A stretch of 64,000 bases of DNA from Desmodus rotundus (lineage: Eukaryota > Chordata > Mammalia > Chiroptera > Phyllostomidae). The notes beneath the pieces were generated by a model. It saw only the letters and a program-made list of their open reading frames with translations. It had not been told where the DNA came from and made no database searches. Below are positions 11,597 to 22,283 of this stretch, piece after piece. How positions within the stretch are numbered: the first letter of the stretch is position 1; each line of letters opens with the position of its first letter. Position numbers and translations under genes: made by a program. Location of the stretch: the NCBI RefSeq assembly GCF_022682495.2, contig NC_071392.1, forward strand, positions 70,702,097-70,766,096, in the 5' to 3' direction.

Positions 11597-12259
11597 ATGA
11601 CAGAACACTTCAAAACTCCAGAAATAATTCAACTAAGCAGCAAACAGAGAGCCAACCTATCAGATGCACAGTTCAAAACACTGGTTATCAAGACACTCAC
11701 AGAATTGGTTGAATCTGTTCGAAAACCAGATGAAAAAATGAAGCCTATGCTAAGAGAAACAAAGGAAAATGTACAGGGAACCAACAATGATGCCAAGGAA
11801 ACTGGGATTCAGATCAACGGTATGGACCAGAAGGAAGAAAGAAACATTCAACCAGAAAAGAATGAAGCAAGAAGAATTCAGAAAAATGAGGAAAGGCTTA
11901 GAAACCTCCAGGACATCTTGAAACGTTCCAACATCAGAATTATAGGGGTGCCAGAAGGAGAAGAAGAAGAACAAAAAATTGAAAACTTACTTGAACAAAT
12001 AATGAAGAACTTCCCTCATCTGGCAAAGGAAATAGACTTCCATGAAGTCCAGGAAGCTCAGAGAGTCCCAAAGAAGCTGGACCCAAGGAGGAACACACCA
12101 AGGCACATCATAATTACATTACCCAAGATTAAACGCAAGGACCTACATCCAAGATTACTGTATCCAGCAAAGCTATCATTTAGAATGAAAGGGAAGATAA
12201 AGTGCTTCTCAGATAAGGACAAGTTAAAGAAGTTCATCATCACCAAGCCCTTATTATAA
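11597..12259 (+). CDS. HAL1-like ORF1 protein with in-frame C-terminal deletion
   Basis: This 220-codon ORF encodes an L1 ORF1p-like RNA-binding protein. Residues 1-45 contain the conserved LSDAQFKTLVIKTLTELVES start. About 46-110 form a short, charged, coiled-coil-prone segment. The RRM begins near 113 with RSNIRIIGVPEGEEEE (RNP2-like) and continues to RHIIITLPKIKRKD (RNP1-like). The next residues are already LHPRLLYPAKLSF, so about 50-55 residues that normally sit between these motifs (ERILKAARxKxQ..., as retained in the copy at 25.8 kb) are missing without a frameshift. A TAA replaces a TAT codon seen in the other copy and trims about seven residues from the end. Normal L1 ORF1p is about 340 residues. 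This is a mobile-element ORF, not a host gene, and activity is unproven. Confidence 0.85.
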   Translation: MTEHFKTPEIIQLSSKQRANLSDAQFKTLVIKTLTELVESVRKPDEKMKPMLRETKENVQGTNNDAKETGIQINGMDQKEERNIQPEKNEARRIQKNEERLRNLQDILKRSNIRIIGVPEGEEEEQKIENLLEQIMKNFPHLAKEIDFHEVQEAQRVPKKLDPRRNTPRHIIITLPKIKRKDLHPRLLYPAKLSFRMKGKIKCFSDKDKLKKFIITKPLL

Positions 12260-12420
12260 GAAATGTTAAAGGGACTTACCTAAGAAAAAGAAGATAAAAA
12301 ATATGAACAGTAAAAATGACAGCAAACTCACAGTTATTAACAACCACACCTAAAACAAAAACAAGAGCAAACTAGGCAAACAACTAGAACAGGAACAGAA
12401 CCATAGAGATGGAGATCACA

Positions 12421-12625
12421 TGGAGGGTTGTCAATAGGGGAGTGGGAGGGGGAGGGGGGGAAGGTACAGAGAATAAGTAGCATAGATGATAGGTGGAAAA
12501 TAGACAGGGGGAGGGTAAGAATAGTCCAGGAAATGTAGAAGCCAAAGAACTTATAAGTATGACCCATGGACATGAACTATAGGGGGGGAATGTGGGAGGG
12601 TGGGGGTGGGCAGAATGGAGTGTGT
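12421..12625 (+). other. G-rich 3' UTR tract of the HAL1-like element
   Basis: Several runs of three or more G occur close together (e.g. GGGAGGGGGAGGGGGGG at about 12443-12460, again at about 12581-12612). Four such runs within about 30 bases satisfy the usual G-quadruplex pattern. L1 3' UTRs of many mammals carry comparable tracts. Confidence 0.75.
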
Positions 12626-13373
12626 GGGGGGAAATGGGACAACTGTAATAGCATAATCAATAAATATATTTAAAAAAAAAAGAAAAAGAGAGAATCTTAA
12701 AAGTAGCAAGAAAAAAGCAGTTAGTTATGTATAAGGCATCTCCAAGGAGACTGTCAGCAATTTCTCAAAAGAAACTTCTCAAGCCAGAAGAGATTGGCAT
12801 GAAATATTCAAAGTGATGAAAAGCAAAAATTACCTACCAAAATTACTGTATCCCCCAAGGCTATCATTTAGAATCAAAGGAGAGTTTCCCAGACCAAAAA
12901 GAAAGAGAGGAAAACAAAGGAGTTCATCACCACTAAACCAGTATGATAAGAAATTTAAAGGGTCTTCCTTAAAAAGAAAACAAAAAATCAGAAGTATGAG
13001 TAAGAAAACATAAGAAAGAAAGAAATTCTCACTGACAAATGCAAGCACACACATATGTAATTACAATAAATAAAGGGATACACACATATACAAAAGTAAC
13101 AAAATATAATGATGAAAAGTAAACGTGGAAGGCGTGAGTGAAAATTGTAGATTTTAAATGTGTTTGAACTTAAGCGACCATCAACTTAAAATAGGCTGCT
13201 ATAAACATAACTTGGTCTGTAGGAAGCATCTGGTAACCACAAACCAAAGGTCTATTAATGGATATACAAAAAATAAGAGAAAGGAATCCAAGCACAACAG
13301 TATAGAAAGTCATCAACATATAAGAGAAAAGAACAATAGAATAAGCAAAAAACTGGTACTATCAGTATTCTAA

Positions 13374-13762
13374 TGGAATACTATCCAGTAGAAAGAAAGA
13401 ACTCCTACCCTTCACGACAGCATGGATGGAACTGGAAAGCAATATGCTAAGTGAAATAAGCCAGGCAGTGAAAGATAACTAACATATGATCTCATCTATA
13501 AGCAGAACCTAATCAACAAAACAAACAAATGAGCAAAACAGAACCAGAGACTTGGAAATAAAGAACAAACTGACAGTGACCAAAGGGGTGGAAGGAAGAT
13601 AATGGGGGAAAGTAAGGGAAGGGGCAAGCCAAGGAACATGAATAGAGGACTCTTGGGCACGGACAACAGTGGGGGATTGACTGTGGGAGCGGGGGACGAT
13701 AGGGGAGGGGAGAGCCAAAGGGGGAAAAGGTAGGATAACTGTAACTGAACAACAATAAAAAA
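13374..13762 (+). mobile_element. 5'-truncated bat L1 3' end
   Basis: Ends of ORF2 (ACAGCATGGATGGAACTGG), a G-rich 3' UTR and the terminal AACTGTAACTGAACAACAAT plus A tail. Inserted in the older host L1, whose ORF2 start resumes afterwards. Confidence 0.93.
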
Positions 13763-16079
13763 AGAAAGAGAACTATAAAAATAATCAGAAAAGAATAAAA
13801 TGGCAATAACTATATACCTATCAATAATTACTTTAAATATAAATAAATTAAATGTTCCTATGAAAAGACACAGGATGGCTGAATGGATAAAAAAACAAGA
13901 CCCATATATATGTTGCCTTCAAGAGTCCCACTTCAGATCATAAGTGCCTGAACTTGGCCTACGCGGGAGCCACTCCTAGAATCAACAAATTTGGTGGCCA
14001 GCTTCAGACAACAGAGCACCATCCAATTACCTCCACAAACAGCACAACAAAAGCATGATCTTAGCAGGCAAAAGAGCCCGCTGGGGTGAATCCCACTCTA
14101 TGGCATGAGCTCTAACACAGCAGCTTGAACACTTTGGTCATATCAATACTCAAAGCCCTCAACCTGAAGGTCAACCCCAACCACTGATATGCCAACAACA
14201 ATCACGGCACAACTATAACAGGAGGGCACACACAACCCACCCAAGGGACACTCCTGGAGGCCTAGCTCAGGTGACCAAGGAGACTGAGCCAATGGGCTGC
14301 CAGGATACCTACTATATAAATCTACCCTGCCAACTTGGGAGAATGTAGCAGATATAACTAATACCAAGAAACAAACACAGAGAGACAATGAAAATGAGGA
14401 CACAAAGAACCATGTCCCAAATCAGAGAACAGGGAAATCCCCAGAAAAAGATCCAAATGAAATGGAGGCAAAAAATGTACTAGACACAGATTTCAAAGCA
14501 GTGGTTATAAGCATGCTCAAGGCACTTAGTGTGAACTTCAACGAAGAGATAGTAAGCATAAAAAAGGACCCAGGAACCATAAAAGAGAACCAGTCAGAAA
14601 TGAAGAATACAATAACTAAAATAAAGAATACTCTATGGAATCAAGAGCAGATTAGATGAAGCAGAGGATCAAATCAGTGATTTAAAAGACAAGGCAGGGG
14701 AAAACACCACATCAAAACAGTAAAATAAAAAAAAATGAAAGTAGTTTAGGGGACCTCTGGGCCAACATCAAGTATAACAACATTCACATCATGGTAGCAC
14801 CAGAAGAAAACAGATAGCAAGGAATAGAGAATGTATGTGAAATAATAAGGCCTAACTTCCCTACCTAGCAAAGGAAATACACGTACAAGTTGATGAAGCA
14901 CAGAGTCCAAAACAAGAGGAACCCAAAAGAGGCCCACACTAAGACACATCATGGTTAAAATGCCAAAGATTAAAAACAAAGACAGAATCAAATGGGATCA
15001 GGCGCATTTAGGGTGGTATGGCTGTAGACCAAAGGGAGGATCTTAAAAGGCACAAAAGAACGGCAGTTAGTTACCTACATGGGAAGCTCTCAGAAGACCC
15101 ACAGCTGATTTCTCAGCAGAAATTTTTGAGGCCGGAAGGAATTGGCACAAAATACTCAAAGAGATAAAAGCAAGGACCAACAACCAAGACTACTTTCCCC
15201 AGCAAGGTTATCAATTAAAAGTGAAAAAGAGATAAAATGGAGGATACAAGATGGCAGAGAAGTGAGTGGATGTTACACTAACCTCCTCCCAGGACCACTC
15301 CGGACTTATAACTTAATTGTGGAGAAATCACCCAGAACAAACAACTGAACAATACAGAGAGAGAGAAGCCTTATAACCACGGACAGACAGATCAGCGTCA
15401 GCACATGACTGGTAAGGAGTGTGGTGACCAGAGGGGTGCCAGCTGGGCACCCACAGGTGGCAGCTAATGTGCCAGAGCAATATTTAAGTGGCCAGTTGGA
15501 TCCCCCTGAGAAGTATGGGGTCTAAACCCTAAGCTGGGATCCCCAGCCTAGAGCACCAGAGACCGAAAAGTACACAGATAACATCCAGTGGGGAAAAGTG
15601 GCAAGGTTGCTCTCTGCCAGAGACGGATGACTGAAGATGCAAAGAGCCATTCAAGGGCCAATGCATAAATTTTCAGTTGCAGCCACTTACCCTGGGCTCC
15701 AGCCAATGTCAGGGAGGCAGAGTAGACTACAGATGGTTGAGGAGAGACTGGGGACAGAGGCTTTGGGGAGAGAATTGAGAGACTAGGCACCAGGATCTTG
15801 GTGCTGAGTCATCCCCCATAAGGCATCAGCCATCTTGCTCAGGCAGACCACTCCCCTCCAAGTGGCCACAGCCTGAGGGGATACAACAGACCTGACCCCA
15901 GCAGGGATTCTACCCTGCCCTGTGATGCTTAAGCCTGACTGTTGAGTACACAGTGACTAGATTAACAACTGAAGGAGTCAGCCACAAACAATAGATCCCT
16001 GGTAAACTCAAATGGAGTCACCATGGGACATCATCAGAGGAGGATCCAGAAAGAAAAAGCAGTGGTAAATTCTAGATAC

Positions 16080-17195
16080 TACCAAAACAAAGTCCACCAT
16101 GGTCTTCTCCATGACTTGCGATATTGTCTTTCCTGCAGTTTTTAACATTCATTTCATGTCCTTCAAGTTTATGCATATTGTCACTAGATTTTATACTATA
16201 CTTTATTTCAATTCACATATTTTGCCCCTCCCTTCTCTTACCCATTTTACCTTCTTCTTTCCTCTTTTGTTTTACATTTCATTTTCTCTCTTGCTACATC
16301 TTGTTCCCATTCCGCACTCTTACTATTTCTCCCCATCCAGCCTCTCAAAACCAATTTTCTTGTCAATGGTCATCTCACATTCTTGTTGCCACTCTTCAAA
16401 TACCCATGTTCTCTCTCCACCTTTAGCAATCTTTCTTTGTTGGTTGTGGATAGGGTAGGTTTTATTGCAATTTTTCAATTTTATCTCTACATCTTCACTA
16501 ATTTTATAGTTCAAATCTCAAATTTTACTATTCCCTTCTCCTACTCTTCTGTCTCAAATTTTAATTTTGCCCTTAGTCTGTATTTTTTCTTCTTTTCTCT
16601 TTCATCTTCCTTTTCCTTTCTTTTTGTCTCAAATTTTAAGTTTTCCCTGTTTTAGCCTGGTTTTTGTTCCTCATTCTTAGTATTCCCTCTCCCTCTTTCA
16701 TCTCAAAATTACTTCCCTTTCCTCTAGACATATCTTAAGCTTTTCTTTCTTTTTTCCCCTCTTATTCCCATCCCACCTATATTAATTTTAGCTCATTTGT
16801 TGGTGATAGTGCTGTGGTGGACCTTTCTCTCCAATTTGGTTCGTATTATTTATTTATTTACTTATTTATTTATTTTCCTTTTTCCTTTCACTTTATTTTA
16901 ATTTCTGCTTAAACCTAATATGATACACTTCACTTCTCTTCTACATTCCTCCTACTTCATTCTGTTTTTATATATAATGTAAATTTTACTTTCTCTCTTT
17001 GCATTGGTCCAATTCCCAACTCTTACTAGTGCTCCTCCCTTTACCCTCTCAAAATCATTTTTCTCTCAGTAGCTCATCTCAAATTCACTCTCCTTTCTTA
17101 TAATACTCTTTACACTATTTATACCCTTCTAATCTCTTTATACCCTTATTAATAGTGGTATATTTGTTGTTGATAGTGGGATTGTGGGTTGGAGT
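16080..17195 (+). repeat. pyrimidine-rich tandem ~360-bp units in the L1-B 5' UTR
   Basis: Three diverged units end in similar phrases: TTTGTTGGTTGTGGATAGGG (16437), ATTTGTTGGTGATAGTGCTG (16794) and ATTTGTTGTTGATAGTGGGA (17161), spaced about 360 bp. A matching internal block, CACTCTTACTATTTCTCCCC (16314) and CAACTCTTACTAGTGCTCCT (17018), appears with CTCTCAAAA following in both. The plus strand is strongly C+T rich. ORFs across it are low-complexity and not credible. Confidence 0.65.
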
Positions 17196-17460
17196 TATTT
17201 TTGCAGGTGTGGGTTTGTTTCTGGGCTTTGTGGTTAGTTTTTTTCTGGCAGCACCTGCACAACAGCATACAAGATGTGGTGGGCAGAGTGACCTTCAGTC
17301 GACCAGCTAGAGGGAAGGACCCACCAAAGAATGGCCCAACAACAACCAAAACCCAATTAGATCCAGAGAGACAACATAAATGGCATAAAGAGCATCACAA
17401 GAGCATCAAGTTCAGGAGATCAAGGAGACTGCACCACTGAATCTCACAGGTCTCGTACCA

Positions 17461-18490
17461 TGGAAGTTCACACCACAAAGACAAGGAGTCAAAACAGATT
17501 AATTAAAGAAGAAGAAGAAAACAAGAAGAGTCTCCAAAAAAATGGGAAGACAAAGAAACAACCCCCCATGGAAAGGGAAGGAGGAATCTTCAGAAAAAGT
17601 GCTAAATGAAGTAGAATCAAGTGAACTATCAGATATTGAGTTCAAAACAATAGTTATAAGGAAGCTCAATAAGCTCAGTGAGAACTACCAAAAACTACAC
17701 GGAAGCTACCAGGAACTTACTGCGAACTACATCAGAAAGAAAAAAAGACATAGAAACTATCAACATGAGCAAAAAGGAAATGAAGAATACAATTTTTGAA
17801 TTGAAGAACACAGTGGAAGAAATCAAAAGCAGGCTAGATGAAGCAGAGAACTGAATCAGCAAGCTGAAGGACAAGGTAGAAAAAAACTCCCAGACAGAGC
17901 AACAGAATCAGAAAAGACTCAAAAAGAATGAAGAAGGTTTAAAGGAGCTCCAGGACAAAAAAGAAACGTAATAATATCCATATCATTGGAATACCAACAG
18001 GAAAAGAAGAGGAGGCAAGGGACAGAAAACCTGTGTGAAAAAGTAATGATGGAAAATTTCCCTAATTTGATGAGAGAAAAAGTCACAGAAGTCCAGGAAT
18101 CACTTAAATGTCCAAATCAAGATGAACCCAATGAGGCCCACTCCAAGACACATCATAATTAAAATGGCAAAATTCAAAGACAAAGAGAGAATCTTACAGG
18201 CAGGAAGGGAGAAATAAGAAGTAACATACAAGGGAGCTCCAATAAGGCTAGCAGCTGACTTCTCAACAGAAACACTACAAGCCAGAAGGGAATGGCCCAA
18301 GTAATGGCCTAAGAAATATCCCAATTAATGAAAATCAAAGGCCTGCAAACATTCTACCCAGCAAGGATCTCATTGAAAATGGAAGGTGAAGTAAGGAGTT
18401 TCCATACACAAAAAGAGGATGAAAGAATACACCTTGGAAAGGAGGCTGAAGGGACTGCTTTAAGAAAAGGAAGAAAAAGAATGAGAGAGA
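17461..18490 (+). pseudogene. L1-B ORF1, broken
   Basis: The N-terminal part reads ESSELSDIEFKTIVIRKLNK (within 17542-17799), followed by a heptad-like region, then frameshifts and stops. The C-terminal part is recognisable at 18328 on (GLQTFYPARISLKMEGEVRS). In an intact L1 this would be the trimeric RNA-binding chaperone. Here it cannot be translated whole. Confidence 0.85.
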
Positions 18491-18516
18491 AAGAAACACA
18501 GGTAGAAAAGGGAAAA

Positions 18517-21500
18517 ATGGCAACGAATAAGTACCTATCAGTAACAACCTTAAATGTAAATGGATTCAATACTCCAATCAAAAGACAAAGGTAGCTGAAT
18601 GGATAAGAAAACAAGACCTGCACATATGCTGCCGACAAGAGACTCGACTCAAAACAAAAGACCTACACAGACCAAACGTGAAGGGTTGGAAAAAAAATAT
18701 TCCAAACAAATGGATGCGGGAAAAAAACTGGGGTAGCAATACTTATATCAGACAAAATAGACTTTAAAACAAAGGCATGAAAAGACACACAGAAGGACAG
18801 TTCATAATACTCAAAGAAAGAATCCATCAAGACGACATAAACATTGTAAACATATATGCACCTAAAACAGGAGTACCCAAATATACAAGGCAAATCTCGG
18901 AGGACTTCAAGAAAGATGTAAAAACCAATACACTTATAGTAAGGTATTATAACACCCCACTGTCAACAATGAATAGATCTTCCAAACAAAATATCAACAA
19001 GGGCATTGTGGCACTGAATGATGCACTAGATCAAACAGACTTGACTGATATACATAGAACCTTTCATCCCAAAGAAGCAAAATACACATGGAACATTATT
19101 AGATAGGCCACATGACAGGACACAAAACAAGCCTCAACAAATTAAAAAAAATAGAAATGGTATCAAGGATACTCTTGGACCACAATGGCTTGAAACTAGA
19201 AACCAACCTCAAGGTAAAAACTCAAAAACACACACAAATTCATAGACATTGAATAGCATGCTATTAAACCATGAATCAAGGGTTAACAATGAGATCAAGG
19301 AAGAAATCAAAAAGTTTCTAGAAACAAATGAAAATGAATACACAGCAGTTCAAAAAAACCTATGGGAAACAGCAAAGGAGCAAAGGCAGTCCTGAGAGGG
19401 AAGTTCATAGCAATACAGGCCTACCTAAAAAAGATATAAATATTCATGTAAACAACCTAATCCTACACCTGCAAGAAGCGGAGGAACAACAACAAACAAA
19501 GCCCAGAGGAAGTAGAAGGAAGGAAAAAATCAAGATCAAAGCAGAATTGAATGACATAGAGACTCCAGGAGCTGGTTCTTTGAAAAGATAAACAAAATCG
19601 ACAAGCCTTTAACCAGTCTCATCAAGAAAAAAAGAGAAAGGACCAAAATTTAAAAAAATCAGAAATGAAAGGGGAGAAATTACAACTGATACCACAGAAA
19701 TACAAAGACTTGTAGGAAATTACTATGAACAACTATATGCCAAGAAATTTGAAAACTTGGATGAAATGGACAAATTTCTAGAAACATATAATCTTAAAAA
19801 ACTGAGTCAAGAAGAAGAAGTAAGCCTAAGCAGACCAATAAAATTGAAGGCTAGTAAAATTGAAGCAGTAATCAAAAGCTCCTGACACACAAAAGCCCTG
19901 GACTGGATGGTTTCACAGGAGAATTTTACAAAACATTTAAGGAAGAGCTAACCCCTATCCTTCTCAAACTATTCAAAAAAATCCAAGAAGAGGGAAGACT
20001 TCCAAACTCTTTTTGGAGGCCAGCGTCATTCTCACTTAAAACTAGATAAAGACACAAGAAAGAAAGAAAAGTACAGGCCAATACTGCTTATGAACATAGA
20101 CACTAAAGTCCTCAACAAAGTATTTGCAAACCACATCCAGCAATACATTAAAAAGATCATACACCATGAACAAGTGGGATTCATCCGAGGGATGAAAGGA
20201 TGGTAAGATATTCGCAAATCAATAAATGTAATACATCACATAAACACAGGAAAGACAAAAATCATATGATCATACCAATAGATGCAGAAAAAGCATGTGA
20301 TAAAGTACAGCACCCATTTATGATAAAAACACTCAGCAAAGTGGGAGTAAAGGGAGCATACCTCCACATGATAAAGGTCATATATGAGAAACATACAGCC
20401 AACATCATCCTCAACAGGCAAAACTTAAAGCTTTCCCACTAAGATCAGGAACAAGACAAGAGTGTCTACCTTCACCATTTCCATTCGACATAGTATTGGA
20501 TGTTGTAGCCACAGCCATCAGACAAGAAAAAGAAATAAAAGGCATCCCAATTGGAAAGGAGGAAGTAAAACTTTCATTGTTTGCAGAAGACATGATACTG
20601 CACATGGAAAACCCTATATACTCCACCAAAAACCTACTTGACCTAATTAGTGAATTTGGCAAAACAGCAGGATACAAAATCGTCAGAAACATAGTCAGAA
20701 ATTGAAGGTATTTTTGTATACCAACAATTAAATATCAGAAACAGAAGTTAGGAAAAAATCCCATTAGCTAAGCAACAAGAAAAATAAATACCTCGGAATA
20801 AACCTAACCAAGGAGGTAAAAGACCTGTACTCAGGAAACTGCACAGCACTGAAGAAAGAAATTAAGGAAGACACAAATAAATGGAAACATATACTGTGTT
20901 TATGGATTGGAAGAATTTACATAATCAAAATGTCCATACCACCCAAAGCAATTTATAGATTCAACTCAATCCTTATTTAAATACCAATGACATATTTCAC
21001 AGACATAGAACAAACATTTCAAAAATTTCTATGGAAACATAAACAACCATAAATAGCCTCAGCAATTTTGAGAAAGAAGAACAAACTAGGAGGAGTCACA
21101 ATACCAGGTGTCAAACTATATTACAAGGTCATTGTAATCAAAACAATCTTGTACTGGCATAAGAACAGACACATAGATCATCGGAACAGAATAGAGGGCC
21201 CAGAAATAAACAAATGTGTCTATGGTAAATTAATATTCGACAAAGGAGACAGGTGCATAATGAGTAAAAACAGCCTCTTCAATAAATGGTGCTGGGGGAT
21301 CTGGACAGCTACATGCAAAAAAAATGAAACTTGATCACCAACTTACACCATACACAAAAAATGTAAGTTGTGACACCATAAAAGTCCTCAGGAGAATATA
21401 GGCAAGAAAATTTCAGGTATTCCATGCAGCAATATTTTTACCGGTATATCCCCTAGAGCAAGGGATATAAAAGAAAGAATAAACAAATTGGACTACACCA

Positions 21501-22283
21501 AATTAAAAAGCTTCCACACAGATAAAGAAAACATCAGCAAAATGAAAAGGAAAGTAACTGTATGGGAAAATGTATTTACAAACGATACCTCAGATAAGGG
21601 TTTGATCTCCAAAATATATAAAGAACTGACACAATTCCACACCAGGATGACAAACAATCCAATTAAAAAATGGGCAAAGGACCTGAACAGATACTTCTCC
21701 AAGGAGGACATAGAGAGGGCCCAGGGACATATGAAAGGATGCTCAACATCACTAGCCATCAGAGAGATGCAAATGAAAACCACAATGAGATACCACTTCA
21801 CACTGGTCAGAATGGCCATCACAAACAAATCAACAAAACAATTGCTGGCGATGTTGTGGAGAAAAGAGAACCCTAGTACACTCTTGGTAGGAATGCAGAC
21901 TGGTGCAGCCACTATGGAAAACAGTATGGGATTTCCTCAATAAACTAAAAATGGAACTGCCTTTTGACCTGGCAATTCCACTGCTGGGATTATACCCTAA
22001 GAATCCTGAAACACCAATTCAAAAGACCCTATGCACCCCAATGTTCATAGCAACATTAATTACCGTAGCCAAATGCCAGAAACAGCCTAAGTGCTCATCA
22101 GTAAATGAGTGAATCAAAACACTGTGGTACATTTACACAATGGAATGCTATGCAGCAGAATGAAAGAAGGAACTCCAGCCTTTTGCAGTAGCATGGATGG
22201 AACTGGAAAATATTATGCCAAGTGAAATAAACCACGTGGTGAAAGACAAATACCATGTGTTCTCACCTGTAAGTCGAACCTAA
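18517..22283 (+). pseudogene. L1-B ORF2 (endonuclease/reverse transcriptase), broken
   Basis: The start codon begins MATNKYLSVTTLNVNGFNTP, the apurinic-type endonuclease opening. Later blocks are in order: RT region, with FAED at about 20580-20591 replacing the F/YADD catalytic motif; the C-terminal [20 protein letters not shown] (21071 on); and the MDYTKLKSFHTDKENISKMK region (21488). Stops and frameshifts divide it into at least eight pieces. The last codons, VFSPVSRT, end at TAA 22281-22283. Confidence 0.88.

Larger units (their letters stand above)
10818..12679 (+). mobile_element. HAL1-like (half-L1) retrotransposon, near full length
   Basis: A 1.86-kb element with a 5' UTR starting GGAGAGAGAACCAAGATGGC, a single ORF1, and a G-rich 3' UTR ending GTAATAGCATAATCAATAAA plus an A tail. 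No ORF2 lies between ORF1 and the 3' UTR, as in half-L1 elements. Target duplication is aaagaaaaagagaatctt (10800-10817), with a near-identical copy after the tail carrying two extra bases (about 12680-12698). A GC-rich leader, short A tail and a continuous ORF point to a fairly recent insertion. A second copy at 25838-26840 has the same ORF1-to-3' UTR junction, so lack of ORF2 is a family trait. Confidence 0.88.
10548..13942 (+). mobile_element. older L1 host element (ORF1 to ORF2 start), split twice
   Basis: ORF1 RRM-region sequence runs to 10817 and includes AAACCAAAGCCCCACACC. It resumes at about 12698 (AAAAGTAGCAAGAAAAAAGC) and runs through the ORF1 C-terminus (KLLYPPRLSFRIKGEF), the inter-ORF segment with TTTGAACTTAAGCGACCATC, and the start of ORF2 after 13763 (MAITIYLSI-like with TLNVN-like residues). 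Split by the HAL1-like element and by an L1 3' fragment at 13374-13762. Its coding regions are dead. Confidence 0.85.

Noticed and set aside
16099..16655. Overlapping Phe/Leu/Ser-rich ORFs of 90-119 codons
   Set aside because: They arise from the pyrimidine-rich L1-B 5' UTR. Low complexity and several frames open at once show composition, not coding.
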